This document shows, one piece after another, positions 44,192 to 53,212 of a stretch of DNA of 64,000 nt. Position 1 is the first letter of the stretch; every line of letters starts with the position of its first letter. The DNA is from Solimicrobium sp040544425 (GTDB taxonomy: Bacteria; Pseudomonadota; Gammaproteobacteria; Burkholderiales; Burkholderiaceae_D). The stretch lies in contig JBEONO010000002.1 in the NCBI GenBank assembly GCA_040544425.1, forward strand, positions 186,001 to 250,000, written 5' to 3'. The notes beneath the pieces are model-generated. The model worked only from the letters and a program-made list of their open reading frames with translations. It was not told the origin of the DNA and made no database searches. Made by a program: the position numbers and the translations under genes.

Positions 44192-44359
44192 CTAGGAGCC
44201 TGCGCGGCAGAAGCGAGTCGGCTGCAATGGGTGGAGAAAAGTCCCACTTTCGTCCCGTTTTTCCGGCTGTAGCTGGGCTACAGTCCTCAAAATCGGAACA
44301 AAATTGGGCTCTTTTCCCACCCATTTCGCTTCGACTCCTTCTGCCGCGCAGGCTCCTAG
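44192..44359. repeat. 168-bp imperfect palindrome, MITE-like
   Basis: Perfect 22-bp terminal inverted repeats (44192-44213 and 44338-44359, starting CTAGGAGCCTGCGCGGCAG) enclose arms that keep pairing with small bulges (AATGGGTGG, GAAAAG, CTGTAGC) to a short centre near 44274. There is no coding content. It sits in the 308-bp gap between the efflux lipoprotein and the peptidase gene; the rest of that gap is plain. It could be a non-autonomous mobile element, a species-specific repeat or a transcript-end hairpin. Confidence 0.8.
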
Positions 44360-44447
44360 CTGGGTTCAGGTGCGGATTGCAACCGATATCTCCCGAAAAT
44401 AACTTCCACTGCGATGCTCATCGTTGCGTCGTCGCCTCGATCAAGAT

Positions 44448-45860
44448 TTAATTTTTAGACGACAGTACCTTGACCAGTCTATACAGATATTCACGTCCAT
44501 CTGAAAACGCCTTGGTCGAAACCCGTTCGTCATTGCCATGCATGCGCATGTCGTCGATATCCAAAGCCATGCCTGAATGTCCGTAAGTAGGAATGCCTGC
44601 ATTGCGCAGCGCAGCGCCATCTGTCGCGCCAGTCCCCATGTAGGGAATGATTGGCGCAGCGGGCCAGAACGCCTTGCTCGTTGTAGTGATCGCGTCAAGC
44701 AATTCTTTATTCAATGGCGATGGTTCACTCAATGTCGGCTTGCTGATCAATGTGACTTTTATCTGACTGTCATTCAACACGCGATTGATGGTGGCCTCAA
44801 TATCGGCCACCTTCTCGGTCGGCAGCATGCGGCAGTTGATCTTTGCCAGTGCAGACTGTGGCAAGGCGTTGACCGCCTGACCACCTTCCAACATGGTTGC
44901 CACGCAAGTGGTGTGCAACAGTGCATTAAACAATGGCGATGCAGACAAACGTTCAGCGGCTGCAAGATCGGGCTGCCCTGCGGTGACTGCTGTCATGTCG
45001 GCTGCAATCTGGCTGGTTTCAAGCTGCGCAGTCTTTGCGAAATAGCCGCGCGTGGTTTCATTCAGATTGACCGGAAAACTGAAACGGCTTAGCCTGGCCA
45101 GTGCATCGGCCAGACGATAAATGGCATTGTCTCCGGTGGGCAGGGAGCTGTGTCCACCCTTGTTTTTTACTTCCAGACTGAAATTGTAGGAAACCTTTTC
45201 GCTGGTCTGGACATTATTGCTCAGTACCTTGCCGTTTCTGACATTCACGTTGGCGCCTTCATTAATCGCGAATTCGGCATCGATTAAATCGCGATGATTC
45301 TTGAGCAACCAGCGTATGCCCTGGTCGTTCGCATCCAGAATTTCTTCGTCAGTCTCCAGCACTAAAATGATATCGCGATCAGGCACATAGCCTTCCTGTT
45401 TGAAGCGGATCAGCGTTGCAACCCAAACCGACGCCATGAATTTGTCGTCGAAAACACCGCGACCATAAATGTAGCCGTCTTTTTCAACCAGTTTGAATGG
45501 ATCGGTATTCCAGTCCTCGCGTTTTGCCGGCACCACGTCAAGGTGCGCCATCAACAACATCGGTTTGCGCATATTAGTGCCGTGCAGTCGCGCGACCAGA
45601 TTTCCTTTGTGCGGTGCTGGTGATAACACCTTCACATCGGGCTCAGCAAATCCGGCAGCCTTGAGCCGCGCCGCCATTGCCCTGGCCGCCAAAAGCGTAT
45701 CGCCGGTGGCCGTCGTCGTGTCGATTTCAACCAATTCCTTGTGAATGGCACGGGCCAGTTGGTCAGGCTCTGTCTGTGCGTGCCCGGTCTGGGCAATACA
45801 GGCAGTCAGGCACAACAGGTAACGTGAAATACAAAGGGAAACTGTCCAATTCGTTTTCAT
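44448..45860 (-). CDS. secreted M20-family zinc peptidase
   Basis: Protein of 470 residues with a signal peptide (ending near GHAQTEPD). The M20 metal motifs are LMAHLDVVPA (His-x-Asp), YGRGVFDDKF (bridging Asp), ETDEEI (catalytic Glu plus ligand) and a late GTGATDGAALRNAGIPTYG region. The dimerisation lid begins near KVSYNFSLEVKNKGGHSSLP. An exported carboxypeptidase or dipeptidase is expected. AAGGAG lies upstream of the ATG. A secreted esterase gene lies just upstream on the same strand (20 bp gap), probably the same operon. Confidence 0.9.
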   Translation of the reverse strand: MKTNWTVSLCISRYLLCLTACIAQTGHAQTEPDQLARAIHKELVEIDTTTATGDTLLAARAMAARLKAAGFAEPDVKVLSPAPHKGNLVARLHGTNMRKPMLLMAHLDVVPAKREDWNTDPFKLVEKDGYIYGRGVFDDKFMASVWVATLIRFKQEGYVPDRDIILVLETDEEILDANDQGIRWLLKNHRDLIDAEFAINEGANVNVRNGKVLSNNVQTSEKVSYNFSLEVKNKGGHSSLPTGDNAIYRLADALARLSRFSFPVNLNETTRGYFAKTAQLETSQIAADMTAVTAGQPDLAAAERLSASPLFNALLHTTCVATMLEGGQAVNALPQSALAKINCRMLPTEKVADIEATINRVLNDSQIKVTLISKPTLSEPSPLNKELLDAITTTSKAFWPAAPIIPYMGTGATDGAALRNAGIPTYGHSGMALDIDDMRMHGNDERVSTKAFSDGREYLYRLVKVLSSKN

Positions 45861-45880
45861 CTCATCTCCTTATTTTTAAG

Positions 45881-47575
45881 TTACGGTGCCGGCGTATTCT
45901 GTGTCACCTGCTGCATCATTCGCTTCAGCAGTTCCTGATTGCTCCACGGCTGCCAGCCATGCGGCTTGAGCGGTCTGCCGTAATCCACGACTCCCGCATA
46001 GTACGGGCCATGATCCGGTTGTGAGGTAGTCTCCAAAAATTCCTCAAAGCGATAAACGCCCAAATTCAGAAAATAATTGTCGGCGTCACCGACTGCCACA
46101 TGCAGCTTGCCTGTCAGTTGTGGTCCGATCTCGTGCCAGTTTCGGGCGAGGTAGTCACGCAGATCATAGCCATTGGCGCGCATCGATTCCACCACGGCAT
46201 GATCGATAACCCCGCTGCGCTTATCCCAGACCGGTTTTGGGTAGCCATCGTCTCCAACCGGTGCCCAGGCGGCCTGCCAGCCGTCCCATTGCCCGCCTGA
46301 CCGCCCTTTCGTGGCCACTACCAGCTCTGCCTGATTTTCTTCACGCACGCTCAGCTCGATCGCGCCTGTCGCGCTCCGCATGGAAGGAATCTCGCTGGAG
46401 AACCAGGACTGATCTGGTTTTTGATAAGCATTGCTGTCGTTGTACAGATCTCCAAACTGATAGCTGTGGAAGTCCAGTGAATCCGGGTAGAGCGACCAGG
46501 CCCCGCCGAATACGGCAGGATAGTGAATTTGCAGCGCCAGCACGTCCCAGCCGCCAGTTGATCCGCCGGTCAGCAGTCGCGCGTACGGCGCGTTGATGGT
46601 GCGAAAACGACGGTCGATTTCGGGAATGAGCTCGGTCGTCAATGCATCACCGTAAGGTCCGTTATTGGCTGAGTTGAGCACATAGCTGTCATCGTAGAAC
46701 GGTGTGGTGTGCTGAATGAAGACGGCGATCATTTCCGGTACTGCGCCGGAAGTCCAGGCCTGCTGGAATTGACATCCGGTTTCACGCATCGTGCGCGCGA
46801 GTCTGGCCGCGCGCGCCTGGGCGGATTCAGCCTTGTCGCAGCCATCGACAGTAAAACCGAGAGGAGCGTGTTCGCTGAAGTGTCCGACTGTGTAGACCAC
46901 CGGATAATGTTTATCCGGGTTGTCCTCATACCCTTTCGGCAGCAGCACCACCGCACCGAGCGGCATGGCCTGATTCCAGAACCGGCTGGCCAGCGCAGAT
47001 TTCAGATGCACACGTTTCACCCAGGCCGTATCAGCAATGGGAGGCAGAGGCGGCAGTTTTTTGTTGAGCATCAACCGGGTAACTGACTTCACGGCCGGAT
47101 CGATATGGACTTTCTGCACAGGGCCAACCAGTGAACCTGGTGAATCATTGAAACGCTGTCCTTCGCCTGCATCCATGTGCGCCCAGATCGTGTGGCCGTC
47201 AGCGCGATGAAATTCGGTATACGGAACGATCACGCCCTGTACAAAATAATCCCCGGGCGGCAGTTGCTTGAGTGAGCTCAGCGGAAAACCAAGGGTGTTG
47301 ACATTGAAGTTTACCTGTTTGCCTGGCACCAGCTGCTCGACATCTGCCCCAAAAAATTCTTCGCTGCTGCGTTCCATACTGGCCTGCAGACGCGGCTCGG
47401 TCTGGTCATTGCGCGCTATAAACAGATAGGCCCGGCCGGTAATCGGGCCGCTGTCAGCAGCGCGGGTAAAGCTCAGACTGAAGGATTGCGCATGGCACAG
47501 ATCAGGCGACACAGAACAGACCAGGACCAGCAGCGTGCAAAGATAACGAAGGCAGTACTTCAGATTGAACGTCAT
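45881..47575 (-). CDS. secreted esterase-D-like alpha/beta hydrolase
   Basis: About 564 residues with a signal peptide (cleavage near DLCHAQS). The N-terminal third (about 30-185) looks like a beta-sandwich; the rest is an esterase-type alpha/beta hydrolase with the nucleophile in LTGGSTGGWDVLALQ and the upstream PVVYTVGHFSEHAPLG. ATG 47575 is preferred, with GGAA upstream; the longer frame needs TTG. The substrate is unknown, perhaps peptidic or ester-linked polymers, given the M20 peptidase next to it. Confidence 0.85.
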   Translation of the reverse strand: MTFNLKYCLRYLCTLLVLVCSVSPDLCHAQSFSLSFTRAADSGPITGRAYLFIARNDQTEPRLQASMERSSEEFFGADVEQLVPGKQVNFNVNTLGFPLSSLKQLPPGDYFVQGVIVPYTEFHRADGHTIWAHMDAGEGQRFNDSPGSLVGPVQKVHIDPAVKSVTRLMLNKKLPPLPPIADTAWVKRVHLKSALASRFWNQAMPLGAVVLLPKGYEDNPDKHYPVVYTVGHFSEHAPLGFTVDGCDKAESAQARAARLARTMRETGCQFQQAWTSGAVPEMIAVFIQHTTPFYDDSYVLNSANNGPYGDALTTELIPEIDRRFRTINAPYARLLTGGSTGGWDVLALQIHYPAVFGGAWSLYPDSLDFHSYQFGDLYNDSNAYQKPDQSWFSSEIPSMRSATGAIELSVREENQAELVVATKGRSGGQWDGWQAAWAPVGDDGYPKPVWDKRSGVIDHAVVESMRANGYDLRDYLARNWHEIGPQLTGKLHVAVGDADNYFLNLGVYRFEEFLETTSQPDHGPYYAGVVDYGRPLKPHGWQPWSNQELLKRMMQQVTQNTPAP

Positions 47576-47684
47576 TGTTTTTTCCAATTTAATTTTAAAA
47601 TTTGTTGTCGCGTTTTGTTAAGGGAATTGACCTTGAGCAGAATTACCTTCAAATGCCAAATCAAAACCATGCTGTGACAGGTCT

Positions 47685-48785
47685 TTATACAACTGCATGC
47701 ATCCAGCCATGGCGATCCGGGCCAGTACCGTGCTGAATCGCCAACAACGCGTCGCGCAGCGCCATGGCGACCGGGCCGTTTTCATTGTGGTTGATCTCCA
47801 TGCTGAAACCACGCGCTTTGATATGACCGACCGGTGTGATGACGGCGGCAGTACCACAGGCAAAAATTTCCGTGATGCGCCCGGCGCTCAGGTCGTCGCG
47901 CAATTGCTGAACCGTGATTCTGCGTTCGGACGATTCAAAGCCGAGATCCTTGCCCAGCTCCAGCAGGCTGGCGCGGGTGATGCCGGGTAACAGCGTGCCG
48001 GTCAGCTCAGGCGTGACCAGTTGGACTTTGTCATTGTCACGATAGACAAAGAACAGATTCATGCCGCCCATCTCTTCGATTACTTCGTGCTTGGTGGCGT
48101 CCAGCCAGATCACCTGATCGCAACCCATGTCACGCGCCTGGGCCTGAGCCAGCAGGCTTGCGGCATAGTTACCGGCGCACTTGGCTTCACCGGTCCCACC
48201 GGGTGCGGCACGCACGAAGTCTTCGCACAGCCAGACCGTGACCGGCTTGACGCCGTTGGGGAAATAATCACCGGCCGGTGAGCCAAACAAAAGAAAGGAA
48301 TACGTGCTGGAAGGCCGCACGCCCAGATACGGATCGGTGGCGAACATCAGCGGGCGCAGGTACAGGCTCTCGCCGATCGCCTTGGGTACCCAGGCGCGGT
48401 CGATCGTGATCAGGGCGTCGGCTGCCGCGATAAATAATTCAGGCGGGATCGCCGGCATGGCAAGGCGAGCTGCACTTCTGTTGAAGCGCGCGGCGTTGGC
48501 TTCGGGGCGAAACGTTTTTATTTTTCCGTCAGGCTGGGCGTAGGCCTTGAAACCCTCAAATATCGCCTGGCCATAATGCAGTGCCGAAGTCGCCGGATCC
48601 AGGCTTAGCGGACCATAGGCCCGCACTTCGCCCTGCTGCCACGCGCCGTCGCGATACGAGATCACGGCCATGTGATCAGTAAACACGGCACCGAAAGCCG
48701 GTTTGTTCATGCGCGCAATGCGCTCGGCATCGGTCAGGGCAGTTGTCGATGGGGTAATTGTGATGTTTGGGTTATTGGTAGTCAT
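47685..48785 (-). CDS. ilvE: branched-chain amino acid aminotransferase
   Basis: Class IV PLP aminotransferase of 366 residues interconverting Leu/Ile/Val and their keto acids. It shows ALHYGQAIFEGFKAYAQPDGKIKTFRPEANAARFNRSAARL, the PLP lysine region GGTGEAKCAGNYAAS, WLDATKHEVIEEMGGMNLFFV and FACGTAAVITPVGHI. This is the long type II BCAT form seen in Burkholderiales. Confidence 0.94.
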   Translation of the reverse strand: MTTNNPNITITPSTTALTDAERIARMNKPAFGAVFTDHMAVISYRDGAWQQGEVRAYGPLSLDPATSALHYGQAIFEGFKAYAQPDGKIKTFRPEANAARFNRSAARLAMPAIPPELFIAAADALITIDRAWVPKAIGESLYLRPLMFATDPYLGVRPSSTYSFLLFGSPAGDYFPNGVKPVTVWLCEDFVRAAPGGTGEAKCAGNYAASLLAQAQARDMGCDQVIWLDATKHEVIEEMGGMNLFFVYRDNDKVQLVTPELTGTLLPGITRASLLELGKDLGFESSERRITVQQLRDDLSAGRITEIFACGTAAVITPVGHIKARGFSMEINHNENGPVAMALRDALLAIQHGTGPDRHGWMHAVV

Positions 48786-48857
48786 GGCGGGCTCTGGGAT
48801 CAGGTTTGGTTGTGCTTGGGAACTCGGAATTTTAGCTTACATTTTCACGAACCGGAT

Positions 48858-49511
48858 TTATGTTTGAAGCTGGTCGGATTCGATGATGTGCTCACCACCT
48901 TTATCTTGCAGCACCCCTTCCAACAAGGCATGCGCAATACTTTCCGGTTTCACGGCGCGGTAACGTTTGGGGATCAGGGGCCGACAGGCATGGGCGAAAA
49001 ACAGTGCGAATGCCTCAGCCGGACGCGAATCGGTTCTATCGGCATCAATCAGTGACGGGCGCACAATCGTGTAGCTTGGGAAAGCGAGTTCCCGGATCCC
49101 CGCCTCAGCTTCGGCCTTGGTACGCAAGTAAAAACTGCCGGCCAGACTCGCTCCAAGTGACGAGTTCAGCGCAAATCGGGTGGCACCGAACTTCCGCGCC
49201 AGTCTGGCAACAGAAACTGGCAAATCTCGATCTACCGCAGCGAATGCCGAACGCGATCCTGCAAGCTTGATTGTGGTTCCCAGCGTACAGATGACTGCAT
49301 CGACCTGCCACCACGATGCATCAGAAGGAAGCCTTGAAAAATCAGGTAGATGGTTTTCCAGCTTTTCCTGTGCTGGCAAAGGTCGGCGCGTCAAGGCAAC
49401 TACCTGGCTGATTCGTGCATCGAGCAAGGCCAGCCGGAGAACTTCCCGGCCAACGACACCGGTGGCACCGATCAGCAATACTCGCAAGGAATTTGTTTTT
49501 GTTGTGGTCAT
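48858..49511 (-). CDS. NAD(P)-binding protein, HTATIP2/YwnB-like
   Basis: Short Rossmann-fold protein of 217 residues: LLIGATGVVGREVLRLAL at the start, AVICTLGTTIKLAGS, FALNSSLGAS and SYTIVRPSLIDADR, as in atypical SDR proteins related to HTATIP2. A reductase or a nucleotide sensor is possible. ATG 49511 fits the fold start; the longer frame would overlap the OsmC-YcaO gene. Confidence 0.8.
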   Translation of the reverse strand: MTTTKTNSLRVLLIGATGVVGREVLRLALLDARISQVVALTRRPLPAQEKLENHLPDFSRLPSDASWWQVDAVICTLGTTIKLAGSRSAFAAVDRDLPVSVARLARKFGATRFALNSSLGASLAGSFYLRTKAEAEAGIRELAFPSYTIVRPSLIDADRTDSRPAEAFALFFAHACRPLIPKRYRAVKPESIAHALLEGVLQDKGGEHIIESDQLQT

Positions 49512-49533
49512 GTCGGTAAATATTCTTTTAAAA

Positions 49534-51729
49534 CTAACTGGATGTCGATGCCGCATTGGCTCGTGCCGTATGCAGTTTTTTGTAGCTGTCGATCAGACGT
49601 TCGTGTCGGTCCAATCCCTCAAGCTTCATGCTGGTTGGTGTCAAGCCATAGAAGCGCACGGTACCGGTCACTGAGCCCAGCACGGCATCCATCCGCACAT
49701 TGCCAAACATCCGGCGGAAATTGGGTTCGTAGTCTTCCAGTTCCAGATCGTCATCCAGCTGCACTTCCAGCACCGCATTCAGGGCTTGATAAAACAGGCC
49801 GCGCTCAACCGTGTTGTCGTTATATTGCAGGAAGGCGCCGACCAGATCATGCGCGTCCTCCATGTTTTGCAGGGCGAGATGAATCAAGAGTTTCAATTCC
49901 AGAACGGTCAGCTGGCCCCAGACGGTGTTTTCATCGAATTCGATGCCGATCAAGGTGGCGATGTCGGAGTAATCATCCAGCTCATTGTTTTCCAGACGGT
50001 CCAGCAGGGCTTCGAGGCTGGTGTCATCGAGTTGATGCAGGTTCAGAATATCAGTACGGAACAGCAGCGATTTGTTGGTATTGTCCCAGATCAGATCTTC
50101 TACCGGGTACACTTCCGAATACCCTGGTACCAGGATGCGGCAGGCAGTAGCGCCCAACTGATCGTATACGGCGGTGTAGGATTCCTTGCCCATGTCTTCG
50201 AGGATACCGAACAAGGTCGCGGCTTCCTCGGCATTGGAGTCGTCGGAAAAATCCCATTCAACAAAATCGAAATCTGATTTGGCGCTGAAAAAACGCCACG
50301 AAACGATTCCGCTCGAATCAATGAAGTGCTCAACAAAATTATTCGGTTCAGTGACGGCGTTGCTTTCAAAGGTAGGCCGCGGCAAGTCGTTCAGGCCTTC
50401 AAAACTGCGCCCCTGCAGCAATTCAGTCAGGCTGCGTTCCAGCGCCACTTCCAGACTCGGGTGCGCGCCGAATGAGGCAAACACGCCGCCGGTGCGCGGG
50501 TTCATTAAAGTCACGCACATCACCGGGTACACGCCACCGAGCGAGGCGTCCTTGACCAGCACCGGAAAGCCCTGCTCTTCCAATGCCTGTATGCCGGCCA
50601 GAATGCCTGGGTATTTTGCGAGTACGTCCTGCGGCACATCAGGCAGGGCAAATTCGCCCTCCAGAATTTCGCGCTTGACCGCCCGTTCGAAAATTTCGGA
50701 CAGGCACTGCACCTGCGCTTCGGCCAGCGTATTCCCGGCGCTCATGCCATTGCTGACGTACAGGTTTTCAATCAGGTTGGAAGGAAAATACACCAGCTCG
50801 CCGTCCGACTGCCGCACATACGGCAGCGCACAGATACCGCGTGCTGCATTGCCGGAGTTGGTGTCGATCAGATGTGAAGCGCGCAGTTCGCCATCAGGAT
50901 CATAAACAGCCAGGCAGTATTCATCCAGAATCTCGGTTGGCAGGGCGTCGTCCGGGCCGGGCTGAAACCAGCGCTCGTTCGGATAATGGACGAACGGCGC
51001 ATTGGCGATGTCTTCGCCCCAAAACTGACCGCCATAAAAGTGATTGCAATTGATTCGCTCGATAAACTCGCCCAAGGCCGAGGCCAGTGCGCTTTCTTTG
51101 CTCGCGCCCTTGCCGTTGGTAAAACACATCGGCGAATGCGCATCGCGGATATGCAGTGACCACACGTTCGGGACCAGATTGCGCCACGAAGCGATTTCGA
51201 TTTTCATGCCGAGGCGCGCCAATACTGCCGACATATTGGCAATGGTTTGCTCGAGCGGCAGGTCCTTGCCAACGATATAAGTGCTCGCGGCAGAATCCGG
51301 GCTCAAAGCCAGCAAAGCCTGGGCATCGGCATCCAGATTCGCGACTTCTTCAATCACAAAATCGGGCCCGGCCTGTACCGCTTTTTTTACGGTACAACGG
51401 TCGATCGAGCGCAATATGCCCTGGCGGTCTTTGGCCGAGATATCGGCCGGTAATTCGACCTGAATTTTAAAAATCTGTTTATAGCGATTGTCCGGATCAA
51501 CAATATTGTTCTGCGACAGCCGGATATTTTCGGTTGGAATATTACGGGTCACGCAGTACAACTTGACAAAGTAGGCCGCGCACAAGGCCGACGATGCCAG
51601 AAAATAATCAAATGGGCCCGGTGCCGAGCCATCGCCTTTATAGCGAACCGGCTGGTCTGCGACCACGGTGAAATCATCGAACCGGGCTTCGAGACGAAGC
51701 TTGTCGAGAAAGTTAACTTTAATTTCCAT
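49534..51729 (-). CDS. ycaO: OsmC-YcaO fusion protein
   Basis: Fusion protein of 731 residues: an N-terminal OsmC-like domain (about 1-145, KLRLEARFDDFTVVADQP and FLASSALCAAYFVKLYC), a central ATP-binding YcaO domain (about 195-560, motifs GKGASKESALASALGEFIERINC and LSEIFERAVKREI) and a helical C-terminal extension rich in acidic residues. YcaO activates backbone amides with ATP; the E. coli protein is linked to RimO methylthiolation of ribosomal protein S12. No azole or RiPP precursor gene is seen next to it. ATG 51729 is preferred to a TTG at 51741 (GGAA upstream). Confidence 0.92.
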   Translation of the reverse strand: MEIKVNFLDKLRLEARFDDFTVVADQPVRYKGDGSAPGPFDYFLASSALCAAYFVKLYCVTRNIPTENIRLSQNNIVDPDNRYKQIFKIQVELPADISAKDRQGILRSIDRCTVKKAVQAGPDFVIEEVANLDADAQALLALSPDSAASTYIVGKDLPLEQTIANMSAVLARLGMKIEIASWRNLVPNVWSLHIRDAHSPMCFTNGKGASKESALASALGEFIERINCNHFYGGQFWGEDIANAPFVHYPNERWFQPGPDDALPTEILDEYCLAVYDPDGELRASHLIDTNSGNAARGICALPYVRQSDGELVYFPSNLIENLYVSNGMSAGNTLAEAQVQCLSEIFERAVKREILEGEFALPDVPQDVLAKYPGILAGIQALEEQGFPVLVKDASLGGVYPVMCVTLMNPRTGGVFASFGAHPSLEVALERSLTELLQGRSFEGLNDLPRPTFESNAVTEPNNFVEHFIDSSGIVSWRFFSAKSDFDFVEWDFSDDSNAEEAATLFGILEDMGKESYTAVYDQLGATACRILVPGYSEVYPVEDLIWDNTNKSLLFRTDILNLHQLDDTSLEALLDRLENNELDDYSDIATLIGIEFDENTVWGQLTVLELKLLIHLALQNMEDAHDLVGAFLQYNDNTVERGLFYQALNAVLEVQLDDDLELEDYEPNFRRMFGNVRMDAVLGSVTGTVRFYGLTPTSMKLEGLDRHERLIDSYKKLHTARANAASTSS

Positions 51730-51774
51730 GGGAATTTCCAAAAAAATACTGAAATGACGTGATCCGGAGCGGGA

Positions 51775-52272
51775 TTAATTCTTGACTGGCCTGGCATCAT
51801 GATCATCGATCAGCTTCTTGAACTGATCGACCAAATCATTCGGTACTGCCAGCGACAACTGGTAGTGGACAATTTTGAATCCATCCCTGGTATTGCGGAT
51901 CACGCCGGAAGCCTGGCAGATACCCATTTGGGTGTGCAGTTGTTCGTCAAACCAGATCAGCGATTTATCTTCATTAGACGCGATGTGGCGATTGAAGCTG
52001 TGAAACTCCCATGCCTTATCGCGGGCAAAATACGGTTTGGCCCAGACTTTAAAATCGTCCCGGACCCAGCGTTCGGATTGATCGGTGCCGATATACACGC
52101 CGTCAGCGGCCATTTTGTCGAAGTAGCGCGGATTGGCGTGAGCCGCATCGTCATGCCATGCGTCGATAAATGTTGCGACTTGTGCGTTAAACGCGATATC
52201 AACGGTCTGCGCGTTGACAGAGTGGCCAAGGCACAGCAAACTGCAAAATAAACAGCTCAGGAATTTTTTCAT
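51775..52272 (-). CDS. secreted SnoaL/NTF2-like protein
   Basis: Protein of 165 residues with a signal peptide (cleavage near HSVNAQT). The sequence FIDAWHDDAAHANPRYFDKMAADGVYIGTDQSERW is typical of NTF2-like, SnoaL-3 type domains with a pocket at the cone end. No catalytic assignment is possible. It is followed on the same strand by the OsmC-YcaO gene. Confidence 0.82.
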   Translation of the reverse strand: MKKFLSCLFCSLLCLGHSVNAQTVDIAFNAQVATFIDAWHDDAAHANPRYFDKMAADGVYIGTDQSERWVRDDFKVWAKPYFARDKAWEFHSFNRHIASNEDKSLIWFDEQLHTQMGICQASGVIRNTRDGFKIVHYQLSLAVPNDLVDQFKKLIDDHDARPVKN

Positions 52273-52420
52273 CGGTAACTCGTCAGTTTCAGCTTGGGTT
52301 GGGTTGGCTTGCCATCAGCTCAGTACCCGGCAGCATAGCCTAAAACATGTCAGCAGCATCACTTTTTATTCAACCAAAGATTAACTTGTTATTTTAAAAA
52401 TACTCTTGATCGGTACCGCC

Positions 52421-53212
52421 ATGCGCTTGCTGCTTTTAGGTCTGATAATCATCCTGAATTTACATGCCGCCCCGGTAGTCGCCAGCGAAAGCAATCTCGT
52501 GCGCGTTTGTGGTGACAATGATCCTCTCGGCATTGCGGCAACCTCAAACACCCTGTCAGTCAAAAACAAGCAAAGTGAACCGCTTGGATTTTCAGTCGAC
52601 ATGATCCGTGCCGTGTTCGCCTTGCTAGGCAAGAAAGTGCAATTCGCCGGGGATCTGCCATGGAAACGCTGCCTGATTGAAGTTGAGAGCGGCAATATCG
52701 ATTTTGCGATGGATGCATATTTTGATTTGGAGCGCGCCAAAAAATTTGATTATTCCAGCCATTACAATACCCTCACGCCGCAGATTTTTTTTCTGAAGTC
52801 CAATCCGATTGATCATCCAACCCTGGCGAAGCTGAAAGGCTTGCGTGGCTGCGGGGTGCTCGGTACCAGCTACGCACATTATGGAGTACAGAGCAAGGAT
52901 CTTGACCTGGGTGCCACTCGCGAGACGCTGATAAAAAAATTGCTGGCGCGCCGCTGTGATTATTTTTTAGAGGAGTTGGAAGACATGGCCAGTTATAAAT
53001 TGGTCGGTGTTGATTATCTGGCTGACCCGATGCTGCAATACCAACCTGCCAGCTGGGCGGTAGCGCCATCCAAATTTTTGATCACGGCAAAAAATAGCAG
53101 AAACACTGCGCTGCTGGACCAGATCAACAGCGCAATTTATAGCGTAATCAGATCCGGGCAGGCGGAAAAGTTCTGGCAAAAAACCTCGACCGGACTGCCT
53201 TATAAGCCTTAA
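52421..53212 (+). CDS. periplasmic solute-binding protein, family 3
   Basis: About 263 residues. The signal peptide (cleavage near PVVASES) is followed by a two-lobe type 3 binding domain: RVCGDNDPLGIA, GFSVDMIRAVFALLGKKVQF, DFAMDAYFDLERAKKFDYS, LRGCGVLGTSYAHYG and a C-terminal QAEKFWQ. It binds an amino acid or similar small ligand. No permease gene is near, so it may feed a distant transporter or act as a sensor. ATG 52421 is chosen over a TTG at 52406. Confidence 0.85.
   Translation: MRLLLLGLIIILNLHAAPVVASESNLVRVCGDNDPLGIAATSNTLSVKNKQSEPLGFSVDMIRAVFALLGKKVQFAGDLPWKRCLIEVESGNIDFAMDAYFDLERAKKFDYSSHYNTLTPQIFFLKSNPIDHPTLAKLKGLRGCGVLGTSYAHYGVQSKDLDLGATRETLIKKLLARRCDYFLEELEDMASYKLVGVDYLADPMLQYQPASWAVAPSKFLITAKNSRNTALLDQINSAIYSVIRSGQAEKFWQKTSTGLPYKP

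Noticed and set aside
44192..44359. Palindrome as a simple intrinsic terminator of the efflux operon
   Set aside because: The arms are about 80 nt with no T-run at the end, far longer than a terminator, so it is reported as a repeat element.
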